From Lachnospiraceae bacterium (GTDB lineage Bacteria; Bacillota; Clostridia; Lachnospirales; Lachnospiraceae), in NCBI GenBank assembly GCA_017651385.1, contig JAGCCY010000206.1:1-13256 (forward strand): a DNA stretch of 13,256 bases, written 5' to 3'. Below the pieces are notes generated by a model, which was not told the DNA's origin, ran no database searches, and was given only the letters and a program-made list of their open reading frames with translations. A program made the translations under genes and the position numbers. This document shows, piece after piece, positions 6,314 to 13,256 of the stretch (positions are counted from its first letter, which is position 1; each line of letters starts with the position of its first letter).

Positions 6314-8095
6314 ATGGAAAAAAAGACATTTCCCAGGACCAGGATCCAGTGGCTCTGGGACAATATGAAAGGAAAAAGGTTTCTTTTCATTGTGGCGCTT
6401 TTCGGCACTGTTCTATACAATGCCTTCCAGCTTACGATCCCGTTTTTCTCTCAGAAGGTTGTCGACGAATTTATCGCAGGAGAAAATGCGGCGGCCAATC
6501 TTGCAAATAACAGAGATCGTTTTTTAATGCTGATCGGTATGATGGTAGGCATAACGGTTTTAAGAGCTTTGGTGGTCTATGCCGACTGCATGGCTTACGA
6601 ACACGTTTCTCAATCGGTTCTGTATAAAGTCAGAAATATCCTTTTCCACAAAATTGAATATCAGGACATGAGATTTTATAACGAATACCGTACCGGAGAT
6701 CTTATGACCAGAGTTACGGGTGACCTTGATGCCATAAGACATATGGTGGCCTGGGTCGTACGTATGATAATAGAAGCTTTTTCGCTTATGACGGCTACGC
6801 TCGTGTATTTCTTTTCCATGAACGTAAGGATGACATTGTGGCTTATGGCGATCGCTCCGTTTATCCTGATCATCATAAGGGTATTCCGTATCAAGGTAGG
6901 CCCGATGCACGCGCTCCTTCGTGAAAAGCTTGCGGGAATGAACACAAGCGCCCAGGAGAATATTTCGGGTAACCGTGTGGTCAAGGCTTTCGCAAGAGAA
7001 GATTACGAGATCAAAAAGTTCGACGAGAGCAACAGGGATTATTCCGAGACCAACCAAAAGACCCAGATGGTATGGCTTAAGTTCTATCCCTATATAGAAT
7101 CGTGCGCAAACCTTATGCCCGTGGTACTTATGGTAGTGGGCGGCACATACCTTATAAGAGGCGAGCTTACAATGGGTCAGTATGTTGCATTCTCGGGTCT
7201 TATATGGGCACTTGCAAACCCCATGAGAATGCTCGGAAATATAATGAACGAGTTCCAGCGTTTCAGCGCGGCTTCCGCAAAAGACATGGAGATTTATTAT
7301 TCCGAACCCGTTATCGTGGATGCTCCCGATGCTATAGACAAGCCCGACAGACTTAAGGGCGAGATAGAGTTTAAGAACGTAAGCTTTAAGTTTGAAGACG
7401 GCAAATATCCCGTTCTTAAGAATATTTCGTTTAAGGCCGAGCCCGGCCAGACGGTTGCGATCATGGGCGAGACAGGCTGCGGCAAGACATCGCTCATACA
7501 TCTTATACCGAGATTCTACGAACCCACTTCGGGTGAGGTCCTGGTGGACGGTATAAACGTTAACAGATACAAATTAAGGCAGCTTCGTAAGAATATCGGT
7601 CTTGCGACACAGGACGTGCTTCTTTATTCGGATACGATCGACGGAAATATAGCTTTCGGCGACAGCCATATATCCAAGGAAGAGGTCTTAAAGTTTGCAA
7701 GATATTCACAGGCTTCGGAATTTATCGCCAAGATGCCCGAAGGCTACGACACGATAATAGGTGAAAGAGGCGTGGGTCTTTCGGGAGGCCAGAAACAGCG
7801 TATCTCGCTTGCGAGAGCATTGGCTGTAAGACCTTCGATACTCATTCTTGATGATACGACTTCCGCCGTCGATATGGAGACTGAAAAGCAGATACAGAAC
7901 AGCTTAAGGAAACTTGATTTCAACTGTACAAAGATCATAATCGCACAGAGAATATCCACCACAAAGGTTGCCGATAAGATAATAGTGCTTAAGGACGGCG
8001 TCATAGCCGAGCAGGGTACTCACCAGGAGCTTATCGCACAAAAGGGATATTATTATGAACTTGTAAAACTTCAGGCAGGAGAGGAGGTAGTGTAA
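6314..8095 (+). CDS. ABC exporter half-transporter, degenerate-site subunit
   Basis: Type IV (B-family) ABC exporter subunit: six transmembrane helices (about 20-315) then one nucleotide-binding domain (about 350-593). Motifs: Walker A GETGCGKT (385-392), Q-loop Q433, canonical signature LSGGQ (489-493), Walker B ILILDD (509-514), switch region IIIAQRIS. Two changes mark a catalytically degenerate site: the Walker B catalytic Glu is Asp (D514), and the switch His is Gln (Q545). With the next gene it forms a heterodimer of the BmrCD / LmrCD / TM287-288 type, here supplying the degenerate Walker motifs and the good signature for its partner's active site. Likely substrates are lipophilic drugs, lipids or peptides, but nothing in the window identifies one. 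GGAGGGAG (6298-6305) precedes ATG 6314. The stop overlaps the next start by one base. Confidence 0.95.
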   Translation: MEKKTFPRTRIQWLWDNMKGKRFLFIVALFGTVLYNAFQLTIPFFSQKVVDEFIAGENAAANLANNRDRFLMLIGMMVGITVLRALVVYADCMAYEHVSQSVLYKVRNILFHKIEYQDMRFYNEYRTGDLMTRVTGDLDAIRHMVAWVVRMIIEAFSLMTATLVYFFSMNVRMTLWLMAIAPFILIIIRVFRIKVGPMHALLREKLAGMNTSAQENISGNRVVKAFAREDYEIKKFDESNRDYSETNQKTQMVWLKFYPYIESCANLMPVVLMVVGGTYLIRGELTMGQYVAFSGLIWALANPMRMLGNIMNEFQRFSAASAKDMEIYYSEPVIVDAPDAIDKPDRLKGEIEFKNVSFKFEDGKYPVLKNISFKAEPGQTVAIMGETGCGKTSLIHLIPRFYEPTSGEVLVDGINVNRYKLRQLRKNIGLATQDVLLYSDTIDGNIAFGDSHISKEEVLKFARYSQASEFIAKMPEGYDTIIGERGVGLSGGQKQRISLARALAVRPSILILDDTTSAVDMETEKQIQNSLRKLDFNCTKIIIAQRISTTKVADKIIVLKDGVIAEQGTHQELIAQKGYYYELVKLQAGEEVV

Positions 8096-9876
8096 TGGCA
8101 GGACGTAATACATACAAAGAAGATGAAATTCTTGAAACACCGTTTGACTACCATCACCTCTTAAGAGCGGGAAGTTATATAAAACCTTATTCAAAGAAGA
8201 TGATCCTCGCATTTTTGATAAGTGCGGTGGGCGGTATACTGGCACTTTTCTCCCCGATGATCACGCAGAAAGCTCTTGATGATGTTGTTCCGGCCAAGGA
8301 CTACAGGATGCTTTTTATCCTGGGCGGAGTGCTTATAGGAGTATTTATCTTAAGCGCGATCTTCGCTACACTTCGTATGCGTATAATGATCAAGGTCAGC
8401 CAGGGCATCATCTATGACATCAGAAAGGATATATTCAAGCACCTTCAGGATCTTCCTTTCCAGTACTACGATGACAGACCGCACGGAAAGATACTTATCC
8501 GTGTCGTCAACTATGTGAACTCTGTTTCGGATATGCTTTCGAACGGTCTTATCAACATCATCCTCGAAGTCATGAACCTTCTGTTTATCGTGGTGTTCAT
8601 GTTTATCGTGGATGTGAAGCTTTCGATCGTTGTTGTGTGCGGTGTGCCGATCCTTGCGGTATTTATGCTGTGGATCAAGTCAAAACAGCGTAAGGCATGG
8701 CAGAATGTTTCCAACAAGAATTCAAACTTAAACGCATATCTTCAGGAGAATATCGTCGGTGCACGCGTAACACAGATATTTGCAAGAGAAGAAGAGAACG
8801 CGGAAATATTCTCGGGTCTTTCGGACAGATGCCGTAAAGCCTGGATGTGGGCCGTAAGATATACAAACCTTGTGTGGCCGGGTATCGATACTATCTCCGT
8901 TCTTGTAAGAGCTGCGATCTATATATTTGCGCTTCTGGTATTCGTGAACGGACATTATACGGTCGGTACCATCCTTGCGATCACAAGTTATGCGGCAAGA
9001 TTCTGGCAGCCTATAATGAACCTTGGTAATATTTTCAATAACTTTATAAACAACATCGCTTATCTTGAAAGGATATTTGAGACTATCGATGAGCCCGTAA
9101 CCGTTAAGGATGCGGATGATGCTGTTGAGATGAAGCCCATCGAAGGAGCCGTAAGCTTTGAAAACGTTACCTTTGCATACGAAGAAGGCAAGAACGTTCT
9201 TCACAATGTTTCGTTTACGGTCGAACCGGGTGAGAGCGTCGCACTCGTCGGTCCTACCGGAGCGGGTAAGAGTACGATAGTGAGTCTTTTATCGAGATTT
9301 TACAATATCGAGCGCGGAAGAGTACTCATAGACGGTCAGGACATTTCGAAGGTTACGCTTCATTCGCTTCGTTCGCAGATGGGTATCATGCTTCAGGACA
9401 GCTTTATATTCTCGGGCACCATTAAAGACAACATCCTGTACGGCAAACTTGATGCAACGGATGAAGAGATCGAAAAAGCGGCAGAGACTGTGTGCGCCGA
9501 TGCATTTATAAGAAATATGCCGGAAGGTTATATGACTGAGGTAAAAGAACGCGGAAATGTTCTTTCCCAGGGTCAGAAACAGCTTATAAGTTTTGCAAGA
9601 ACACTTATATCGGATCCCAGGATACTGATCCTCGACGAGGCAACATCGAGTATCGATGTTCAGACCGAGAAGGCTTTGCAGCAGGGACTTAACGCAATGC
9701 TTAAAGGACGTACATCCTGTATCATTGCCCACAGGCTTTCAACCATAAAGAACTGCGATAAGATCATGTACATTGACGAAGGCGGTATAGTAGAGTGCGG
9801 CACGCATGACGAGCTTATGCAAAAGCGCGGAGCATACTACCAGTTATATACTTCACAGATGGATGACATTGCGTAG
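8095..9876 (+). CDS. ABC exporter half-transporter, catalytic-site subunit
   Basis: Second subunit of the heterodimer, also 593 residues: membrane domain about 35-325, nucleotide-binding domain about 350-590. Motifs: Walker A GPTGAGKST (386-394), Q-loop Q434, signature LSQGQ (490-494), Walker B ILILDE with catalytic E515, and switch His H546. Its Walker motifs are canonical, but its signature has Gln in place of the first Gly of LSGGQ. This is the exact complement of the first subunit's defects, so one composite ATP site is fully competent and the other degenerate. Translational coupling is expected: AGGAGG (8082-8087) lies inside the first gene's 3' end and the genes share TAATG. A terminator follows at 9978-10014. 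Confidence 0.95.
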   Translation: MAGRNTYKEDEILETPFDYHHLLRAGSYIKPYSKKMILAFLISAVGGILALFSPMITQKALDDVVPAKDYRMLFILGGVLIGVFILSAIFATLRMRIMIKVSQGIIYDIRKDIFKHLQDLPFQYYDDRPHGKILIRVVNYVNSVSDMLSNGLINIILEVMNLLFIVVFMFIVDVKLSIVVVCGVPILAVFMLWIKSKQRKAWQNVSNKNSNLNAYLQENIVGARVTQIFAREEENAEIFSGLSDRCRKAWMWAVRYTNLVWPGIDTISVLVRAAIYIFALLVFVNGHYTVGTILAITSYAARFWQPIMNLGNIFNNFINNIAYLERIFETIDEPVTVKDADDAVEMKPIEGAVSFENVTFAYEEGKNVLHNVSFTVEPGESVALVGPTGAGKSTIVSLLSRFYNIERGRVLIDGQDISKVTLHSLRSQMGIMLQDSFIFSGTIKDNILYGKLDATDEEIEKAAETVCADAFIRNMPEGYMTEVKERGNVLSQGQKQLISFARTLISDPRILILDEATSSIDVQTEKALQQGLNAMLKGRTSCIIAHRLSTIKNCDKIMYIDEGGIVECGTHDELMQKRGAYYQLYTSQMDDIA

Positions 9877-9977
9877 AAAATTATTTGAAAAAAGTTTTTT
9901 CATTAATTTTGTGTTAATCCACGTATTGTATATATATATCATACCCCATAACCCCAATGTACCATTCTCAATAACGG

Positions 9978-10014
9978 GAGGTCCGACGAGTAATCGACGG
10001 ATCTCTTGTTTTTT
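9978..10014 (+). terminator. Intrinsic terminator of the ABC operon
   Basis: GAGGTCCG (9978-9985) pairs with CGGATCTC (9998-10005) with one G-U pair. Inside an A-A mismatch, CGA and TCG pair around the loop GTAA. A T-rich tract follows (10006-10014). It sits 101 bases after the ABC stop. The intervening 9877-9977 is A/T-rich, with only a weak T-G-A6-G-T6-C-A palindrome at 9886-9902. Confidence 0.8.
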
Positions 10015-10051
10015 ATATAGATGATTTCTGGGAAATCATCTATATAAAAAA
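10009..10051. repeat. 20-bp perfect palindrome overlapping the terminator U-tract
   Basis: TTTTTTATATAGATGATTTC (10009-10028) is followed by three bases (TGG) and then its exact complement (10032-10051). The first six T residues are the U-tract of the preceding ABC terminator, so in RNA the two hairpins cannot both form fully. On neither strand is the palindrome itself followed by a T run, so it is not an ordinary terminator on its own. It is A/T-rich and could extrude as a cruciform in DNA. Confidence 0.85.
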
Positions 10052-10075
10052 GCTCCGCAAGGATGCGCACTTGCG
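10046..10075 (-). terminator. Probable terminator of the activase-type gene
   Basis: Read on the minus strand, CGCAAG (10075-10070) pairs with CTTGCG (10061-10056) around an eight-base loop. GAGC and then six T residues (10051-10046) follow. It is 72 bases beyond the stop codon at 10147. The four-base gap between stem and T run makes it a moderate rather than ideal intrinsic terminator. Confidence 0.5.
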
Positions 10076-10137
10076 CGAATGGAAGATATTGCCTGCGGCA
10101 AACGCGCTCGGCGCGAGCGTATCACAAGCGATACGCT
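10056..10137. repeat. Cluster of four GC-rich hairpins
   Basis: Consecutive inverted repeats are: CGCAAG/CTTGCG (10056-10061 with 10070-10075), TTGCC/GGCAA around TGC (10089-10101), CGCTCG/CGAGCG around GCG (10105-10119) and AGCGTATC/GATACGCT around ACAAGC (10116-10137). The last two overlap and are mutually exclusive. The segment is much more GC-rich than the A/T-rich DNA before it and contains no gene. It may be a small mobile intergenic element or a structured 3' region; the sequence alone does not decide. Confidence 0.6.
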
Positions 10138-10146
10138 TTTATACTT

Positions 10147-13100
10147 TTATTGTTTTTGCACATTTTTATGGGCCGTTGAAAGCATAAGCTTGATACGGTT
10201 TAACTGGTTGACCTCGGATGCGCCCGGATCGTAATCTATCGCAACGATATTGGAACCGGGATAGCGCTGTCTTAACTGCTTGATAACACCCTTGCCCACA
10301 ACGTGGTTTGGAAGGCAGCCGAAGGGCTGTGCGCACACGATGTTCTTTGCACCGCTGTTTATAAGCTCTATCATTTCACCGGTCAAGAACCATCCTTCAC
10401 CCGTCTGGTTACCGATCGATACGATCTTGGATGCGTTCTTTGCCGTTACGTTTATATTTGCGGGCGGATCGAAGTTCTTACTCTTTTTGCAGGCCCTTAC
10501 GGTGCTCTTTCTGAAGACGTTTATCGCCCATATTCCCATTTTTGCCACAACGGCGGATTTTTTGGATGTACCGAGATATTTATGCTTGAATTCCTGATTT
10601 CTGAAGCAGTACAGCAAAAAGTCCATAAGGTCGGGCACGACCGCCTCGGCGCCTTCTGATTCCAAGAGCTCGACGACATGATTGTTGGCGGTGGGAGAGA
10701 ATTTAACGAGGATCTCGCCCACTATGCCGACTCTGGGCTTTTTCTCACCCGTCACTTCGATGGCATCGAATTCTTTTATCATCTTTGTGCACATTGATTT
10801 GTACTCAAAGAAGCTTACATGTTTTTTGCATAAGAACTTACGGCATTTCTCAAGCCACTTTTTGTGAATGGCGTCGGTAGTGCCTTTTACTTTTTCGTAA
10901 GGACGCATGCGGTATACGCAGCGCTCGAATATATCTCCGAACAATACGGCGTAGATACCTCTTATGGCAAGCGCGGGCGTGATCTTAAAACCGGGCTGCT
11001 TTTCGAGACCTGATAAGTTGAGCGAAAGGACCGGTATCTGTTCCATTCCGGCTTTTGCCAAAGCTCTTCTTATGAATCCTATATAGTTTGTGGCACGGCA
11101 GCCGCCGCCCGTCTGAGTCATGATAAGAGCGGTCTTATTAAGGTCGTACTGGCCCGATTCGAGTGCCTGCATCATCTGTCCCACTATAAGGAGTGAAGGA
11201 TAGCATGCATCATTATTGACATATTTAAGACCGCAGTCTATTGCGGAACGGTTATCGTTATTTAAGATAACGAGATTGTATCCCGCGTTGTTGAAGGCTG
11301 TTTCAAGCAGATCAAAGTGAATGGGCGACATCTGAGGGCAGAGGATCGTATAGTTCTTGCGCATTTCCTCGGTGAATATCTTGCGCTTGAACGCACTTGA
11401 ACGTATCGTACGTTTGTAGTGACGCATGTCACGCACTCTTATCGCCGAAAGAAGGGAACGTATCCTTATCCTTGCCGCGCCTAAGTTATTGACCTCATCT
11501 ATCTTTAAGCATGTATAGATCTTGTCGGAACCGGATAAGATATCGTTGACCTGGTCGGTTGTTACCGCATCGAGACCGCAGCCGAATGAGTTAAGCTGTA
11601 TAAGCTCGATATTGTCGACGGTTTTTACGTAGCTTGCCGCAGCATACAGTCTTGAATGGTACATCCACTGGTCCGATACGATCAGCGGTCTTTCGGGCTT
11701 ACCTAAATGCGATACGGAATCTTCGGTAAGAACAGCGACACCGTATGACGTTATAAGCTCGGGGATACCGTGGTTTATCTCGGGATCGACATGATAGGGT
11801 CTTCCTGCAAGGACGATGCCTTTTCGTCCTGTCTTATTTAAATACTCGATTACTTCTTCGCCCTTTTTCTGCATATCCTTATGTGCTTTGTTTAACTCAT
11901 CGTATGCAAGAAGGACTGCCTGCACGACTTCCGATTCCGGAATTTCCTTAAATTCAAGCGTTAAAGCATGAGCGATCGTTTCTTTTGATTTAAACGACAT
12001 AAAAGGATTTCGGAATCTTACTTCGCCGCGGCTTATCTCATCGACATTGTTTTTGATGTTTTCCGAATAAGACGTAACGATGGGGCAGTTATAATGGTTG
12101 TTTGTGTCTCTTATCTCGTCGCGCTCGTAGAAAACGGCGGGATAGAATATAAAATCCGGATGCTTGTCGATAAGCCACTTTATGTGTCCGTGCGCAAGCT
12201 TGGCGGGATAACATTCCGATTCGCTCGGGATGGATTCTATACCGAGTTCGTAGATGTTGTGACTTGAAAGCGGTGAAAGAAGCACCCTGTAACCCAAAGT
12301 CGTAAAGAATGTATGCCAGAACGGATAATTTTCATACATATTAAGAACTCTCGGGATACCGACAGTTCCTCTCTTTGCTTCGTCTTCGGGAAGAGGCTCG
12401 TAATTAAAATATCTTTTAAGCTTGTATTCAAAAAGATTGGGGATATTGTCCTTGTTCTTTTGCTTTCCGATACCGCGTTCGCAGCGGTTGCCCGAAATGT
12501 ACTGGCGTCCGCCGGAAAATCTGTTGACGGTAAGACGGCAGGAGTTTGTACAGCCCTTGCACTTAGCCATGCTGGTCTCGAATCTTAATTCGCAGATATC
12601 GTTATAATCAAGCATAGTGGTATTGAAACCTTCGCTAAAGCGTTCCCTTGCGATGAGAGCGGCACCGAAAGCGCCCATGATACCTGCTATATCGGGACGG
12701 ATCGCCTTACAGTCTGCAACTTTTTCAAAGCTTCTGAGTACAGCGTCGTTATAGAACGTACCGCCCTGTACAACGATGTTTTTGCCAAGCGAAGATGCGT
12801 CGTTGACTTTAATGACCTTAAAGAGGGCGTTCTTTATGACCGAATATGCAAGACCCGCGGAGATATCCGCTACGCTCGCACCTTCCTTTTGTGCCTGCTT
12901 GACCTTTGAATTCATAAATACCGTACAGCGGGTACCAAGATCGATGGGATGCTCTGCGAAAAGAGCTGCTTTTGCAAAATCCGTTACGGAATAGTTGAGC
13001 GATTTTGCGAATGTCTCTATAAACGATCCGCAGCCCGATGAACAAGCTTCGTTAAGCTGTACGGAGTCTACGGTCTGATTCTTTATCTTTATGCACTTCA

Positions 13101-13256
13101 TGTCCTGGCCGCCGATATCCAGTATACAGTCGACATCAGGTTCAAAGAACGCAGCGGCATAGTAGTGGGCAACGGTCTCGACCTCACCGTCATCGAGCAG
13201 GAACGCAGCCTTCATAAGCTCTTCACCGTATCCTGTCGAACAGGAACGAACGATAG
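10147..13256 (-). CDS. Large BadF/BcrA-type acyl-CoA dehydratase activase plus DUF2229/HgdB-like protein (partial)
   Basis: The frame stays open to the right edge: upstream of ATG 13215 it reads STGYGEEL, a normal internal motif of this ATPase family. That ATG is therefore internal and the N-terminus is missing. About 1035 residues are visible; fused members of this family are usually considerably longer and carry tandem ATPase domains. Numbering from 13215: the activase domain (to about 195) has DIGGQD (33-38), [11 protein letters not shown] (C58, C62) and GTRCTVF (C97), where activators ligate a [4Fe-4S] cluster. A Cys-rich linker (C219, C222, C226, C245) could hold a second cluster. DUF2229-like sequence follows (about 283-600; [19 protein letters not shown]). 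Next come an HgdB-like region (about 620-770; [15 protein letters not shown]) and a C-terminal part with QPFGCLPNH (964-970). In characterised relatives such ATPases drive low-potential electrons into 2-hydroxyacyl-CoA or benzoyl-CoA chemistry. The substrate of this fused class is not established, and no partner genes are visible here. Confidence 0.9.
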   Translation of the reverse strand, partial: IVRSCSTGYGEELMKAAFLLDDGEVETVAHYYAAAFFEPDVDCILDIGGQDMKCIKIKNQTVDSVQLNEACSSGCGSFIETFAKSLNYSVTDFAKAALFAEHPIDLGTRCTVFMNSKVKQAQKEGASVADISAGLAYSVIKNALFKVIKVNDASSLGKNIVVQGGTFYNDAVLRSFEKVADCKAIRPDIAGIMGAFGAALIARERFSEGFNTTMLDYNDICELRFETSMAKCKGCTNSCRLTVNRFSGGRQYISGNRCERGIGKQKNKDNIPNLFEYKLKRYFNYEPLPEDEAKRGTVGIPRVLNMYENYPFWHTFFTTLGYRVLLSPLSSHNIYELGIESIPSESECYPAKLAHGHIKWLIDKHPDFIFYPAVFYERDEIRDTNNHYNCPIVTSYSENIKNNVDEISRGEVRFRNPFMSFKSKETIAHALTLEFKEIPESEVVQAVLLAYDELNKAHKDMQKKGEEVIEYLNKTGRKGIVLAGRPYHVDPEINHGIPELITSYGVAVLTEDSVSHLGKPERPLIVSDQWMYHSRLYAAASYVKTVDNIELIQLNSFGCGLDAVTTDQVNDILSGSDKIYTCLKIDEVNNLGAARIRIRSLLSAIRVRDMRHYKRTIRSSAFKRKIFTEEMRKNYTILCPQMSPIHFDLLETAFNNAGYNLVILNNDNRSAIDCGLKYVNNDACYPSLLIVGQMMQALESGQYDLNKTALIMTQTGGGCRATNYIGFIRRALAKAGMEQIPVLSLNLSGLEKQPGFKITPALAIRGIYAVLFGDIFERCVYRMRPYEKVKGTTDAIHKKWLEKCRKFLCKKHVSFFEYKSMCTKMIKEFDAIEVTGEKKPRVGIVGEILVKFSPTANNHVVELLESEGAEAVVPDLMDFLLYCFRNQEFKHKYLGTSKKSAVVAKMGIWAINVFRKSTVRACKKSKNFDPPANINVTAKNASKIVSIGNQTGEGWFLTGEMIELINSGAKNIVCAQPFGCLPNHVVGKGVIKQLRQRYPGSNIVAIDYDPGASEVNQLNRIKLMLSTAHKNVQKQ

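Noticed and set aside
6262..6510. Open frame starting with ATG at 6262 ahead of the first ABC gene
   Set aside because: Its GAGGG is only one base from the ATG, it runs mostly inside the ABC gene in another frame, and its residues look like a shadow translation (many Arg/Cys, no domain). The ATG at 6314 has a better site and a family-like N-terminus.
6560..7501. Long 313-residue minus-strand open frame inside the first ABC gene
   Set aside because: It is antisense to a clear ABC transporter, has low-complexity His/Tyr/Lys-rich content and no ribosome-binding context. It arises from codon bias of the real gene.
9886..9902. Palindrome T-G-A6-G-T6-C-A as the ABC terminator
   Set aside because: The stem is almost all A-T with a one-base centre, so it would be very weak in RNA. 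The GC-containing hairpin at 9978-10014 is a far better terminator.
13213..13215. ATG at 13215 as the start of the activase-type protein
   Set aside because: The frame is open upstream to the window edge and encodes STGYGEEL, a conserved internal motif of BadF/BcrA-type ATPases, so this Met is internal.

Overview
The window looks like a chromosomal segment from a Gram-positive anaerobe of the Clostridia, most likely a Lachnospiraceae-type organism. This is inferred from gene content and style: intermediate GC by eye, strong purine-rich Shine-Dalgarno sites, TTG starts, a 7TM-type hybrid histidine kinase, an MBOAT/SGNH pair, a heterodimeric ABC exporter, and a giant oxygen-sensitive acyl-CoA dehydratase activase-type protein. 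No RNA genes, transposases or CRISPR arrays are seen.

Layout. Bases 1-63 hold the C-terminal tail of an unrecognised gene. A bidirectional terminator (69-104) separates it from a convergent 742-residue hybrid sensor kinase (135-2363, minus). The divergent 343-base gap 2364-2706 is the most interesting stretch. It holds the kinase promoter, two diverged copies of a 69-base block each carrying the same sigma-28 (SigD/FliA)-like promoter with exact 15-base spacing, and a strong 16-bp hairpin terminator between the copies. The upstream copy would drive a ~100-base non-coding RNA with two unpaired C-rich stretches. The downstream copy would drive a type IV pilin-like gene (2707-3153).

The pilin-like gene is followed by an MBOAT membrane O-acyltransferase (3244-4728) and, 12 bases on, an SGNH-hydrolase-like partner (4741-6132). 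The partner has an extra C-terminal domain that may be ILEI/FAM3-like. The pair probably O-acylates a cell-surface or secreted polymer. A terminator at 6151-6185 ends this unit.

Two 593-residue ABC exporter half-transporters (6314-8095 and 8095-9876, joined by a TAATG overlap) form a classic heterodimer. The degenerate ATP site is built from the first subunit's Asp Walker B and Gln switch plus the second subunit's altered LSQGQ signature.

The 270-base convergent gap 9877-10146 is crowded with structure: a terminator for the ABC operon, a 20-bp perfect palindrome that reuses its U-tract, and a run of GC-rich hairpins, one of which probably terminates the opposing gene. That last gene (10147 to beyond 13256, minus) is a large fused BadF/BcrA-type ATPase plus DUF2229 plus HgdB-like protein. 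Its reading frame stays open through the right edge, so the ATG at 13215 is internal.

Most of the coding content is recognisable. The novelty lies in the duplicated motility-type promoter with its small-RNA candidate, the acyltransferase partner's extra domain, and the hairpin-dense 9978-10140 region.
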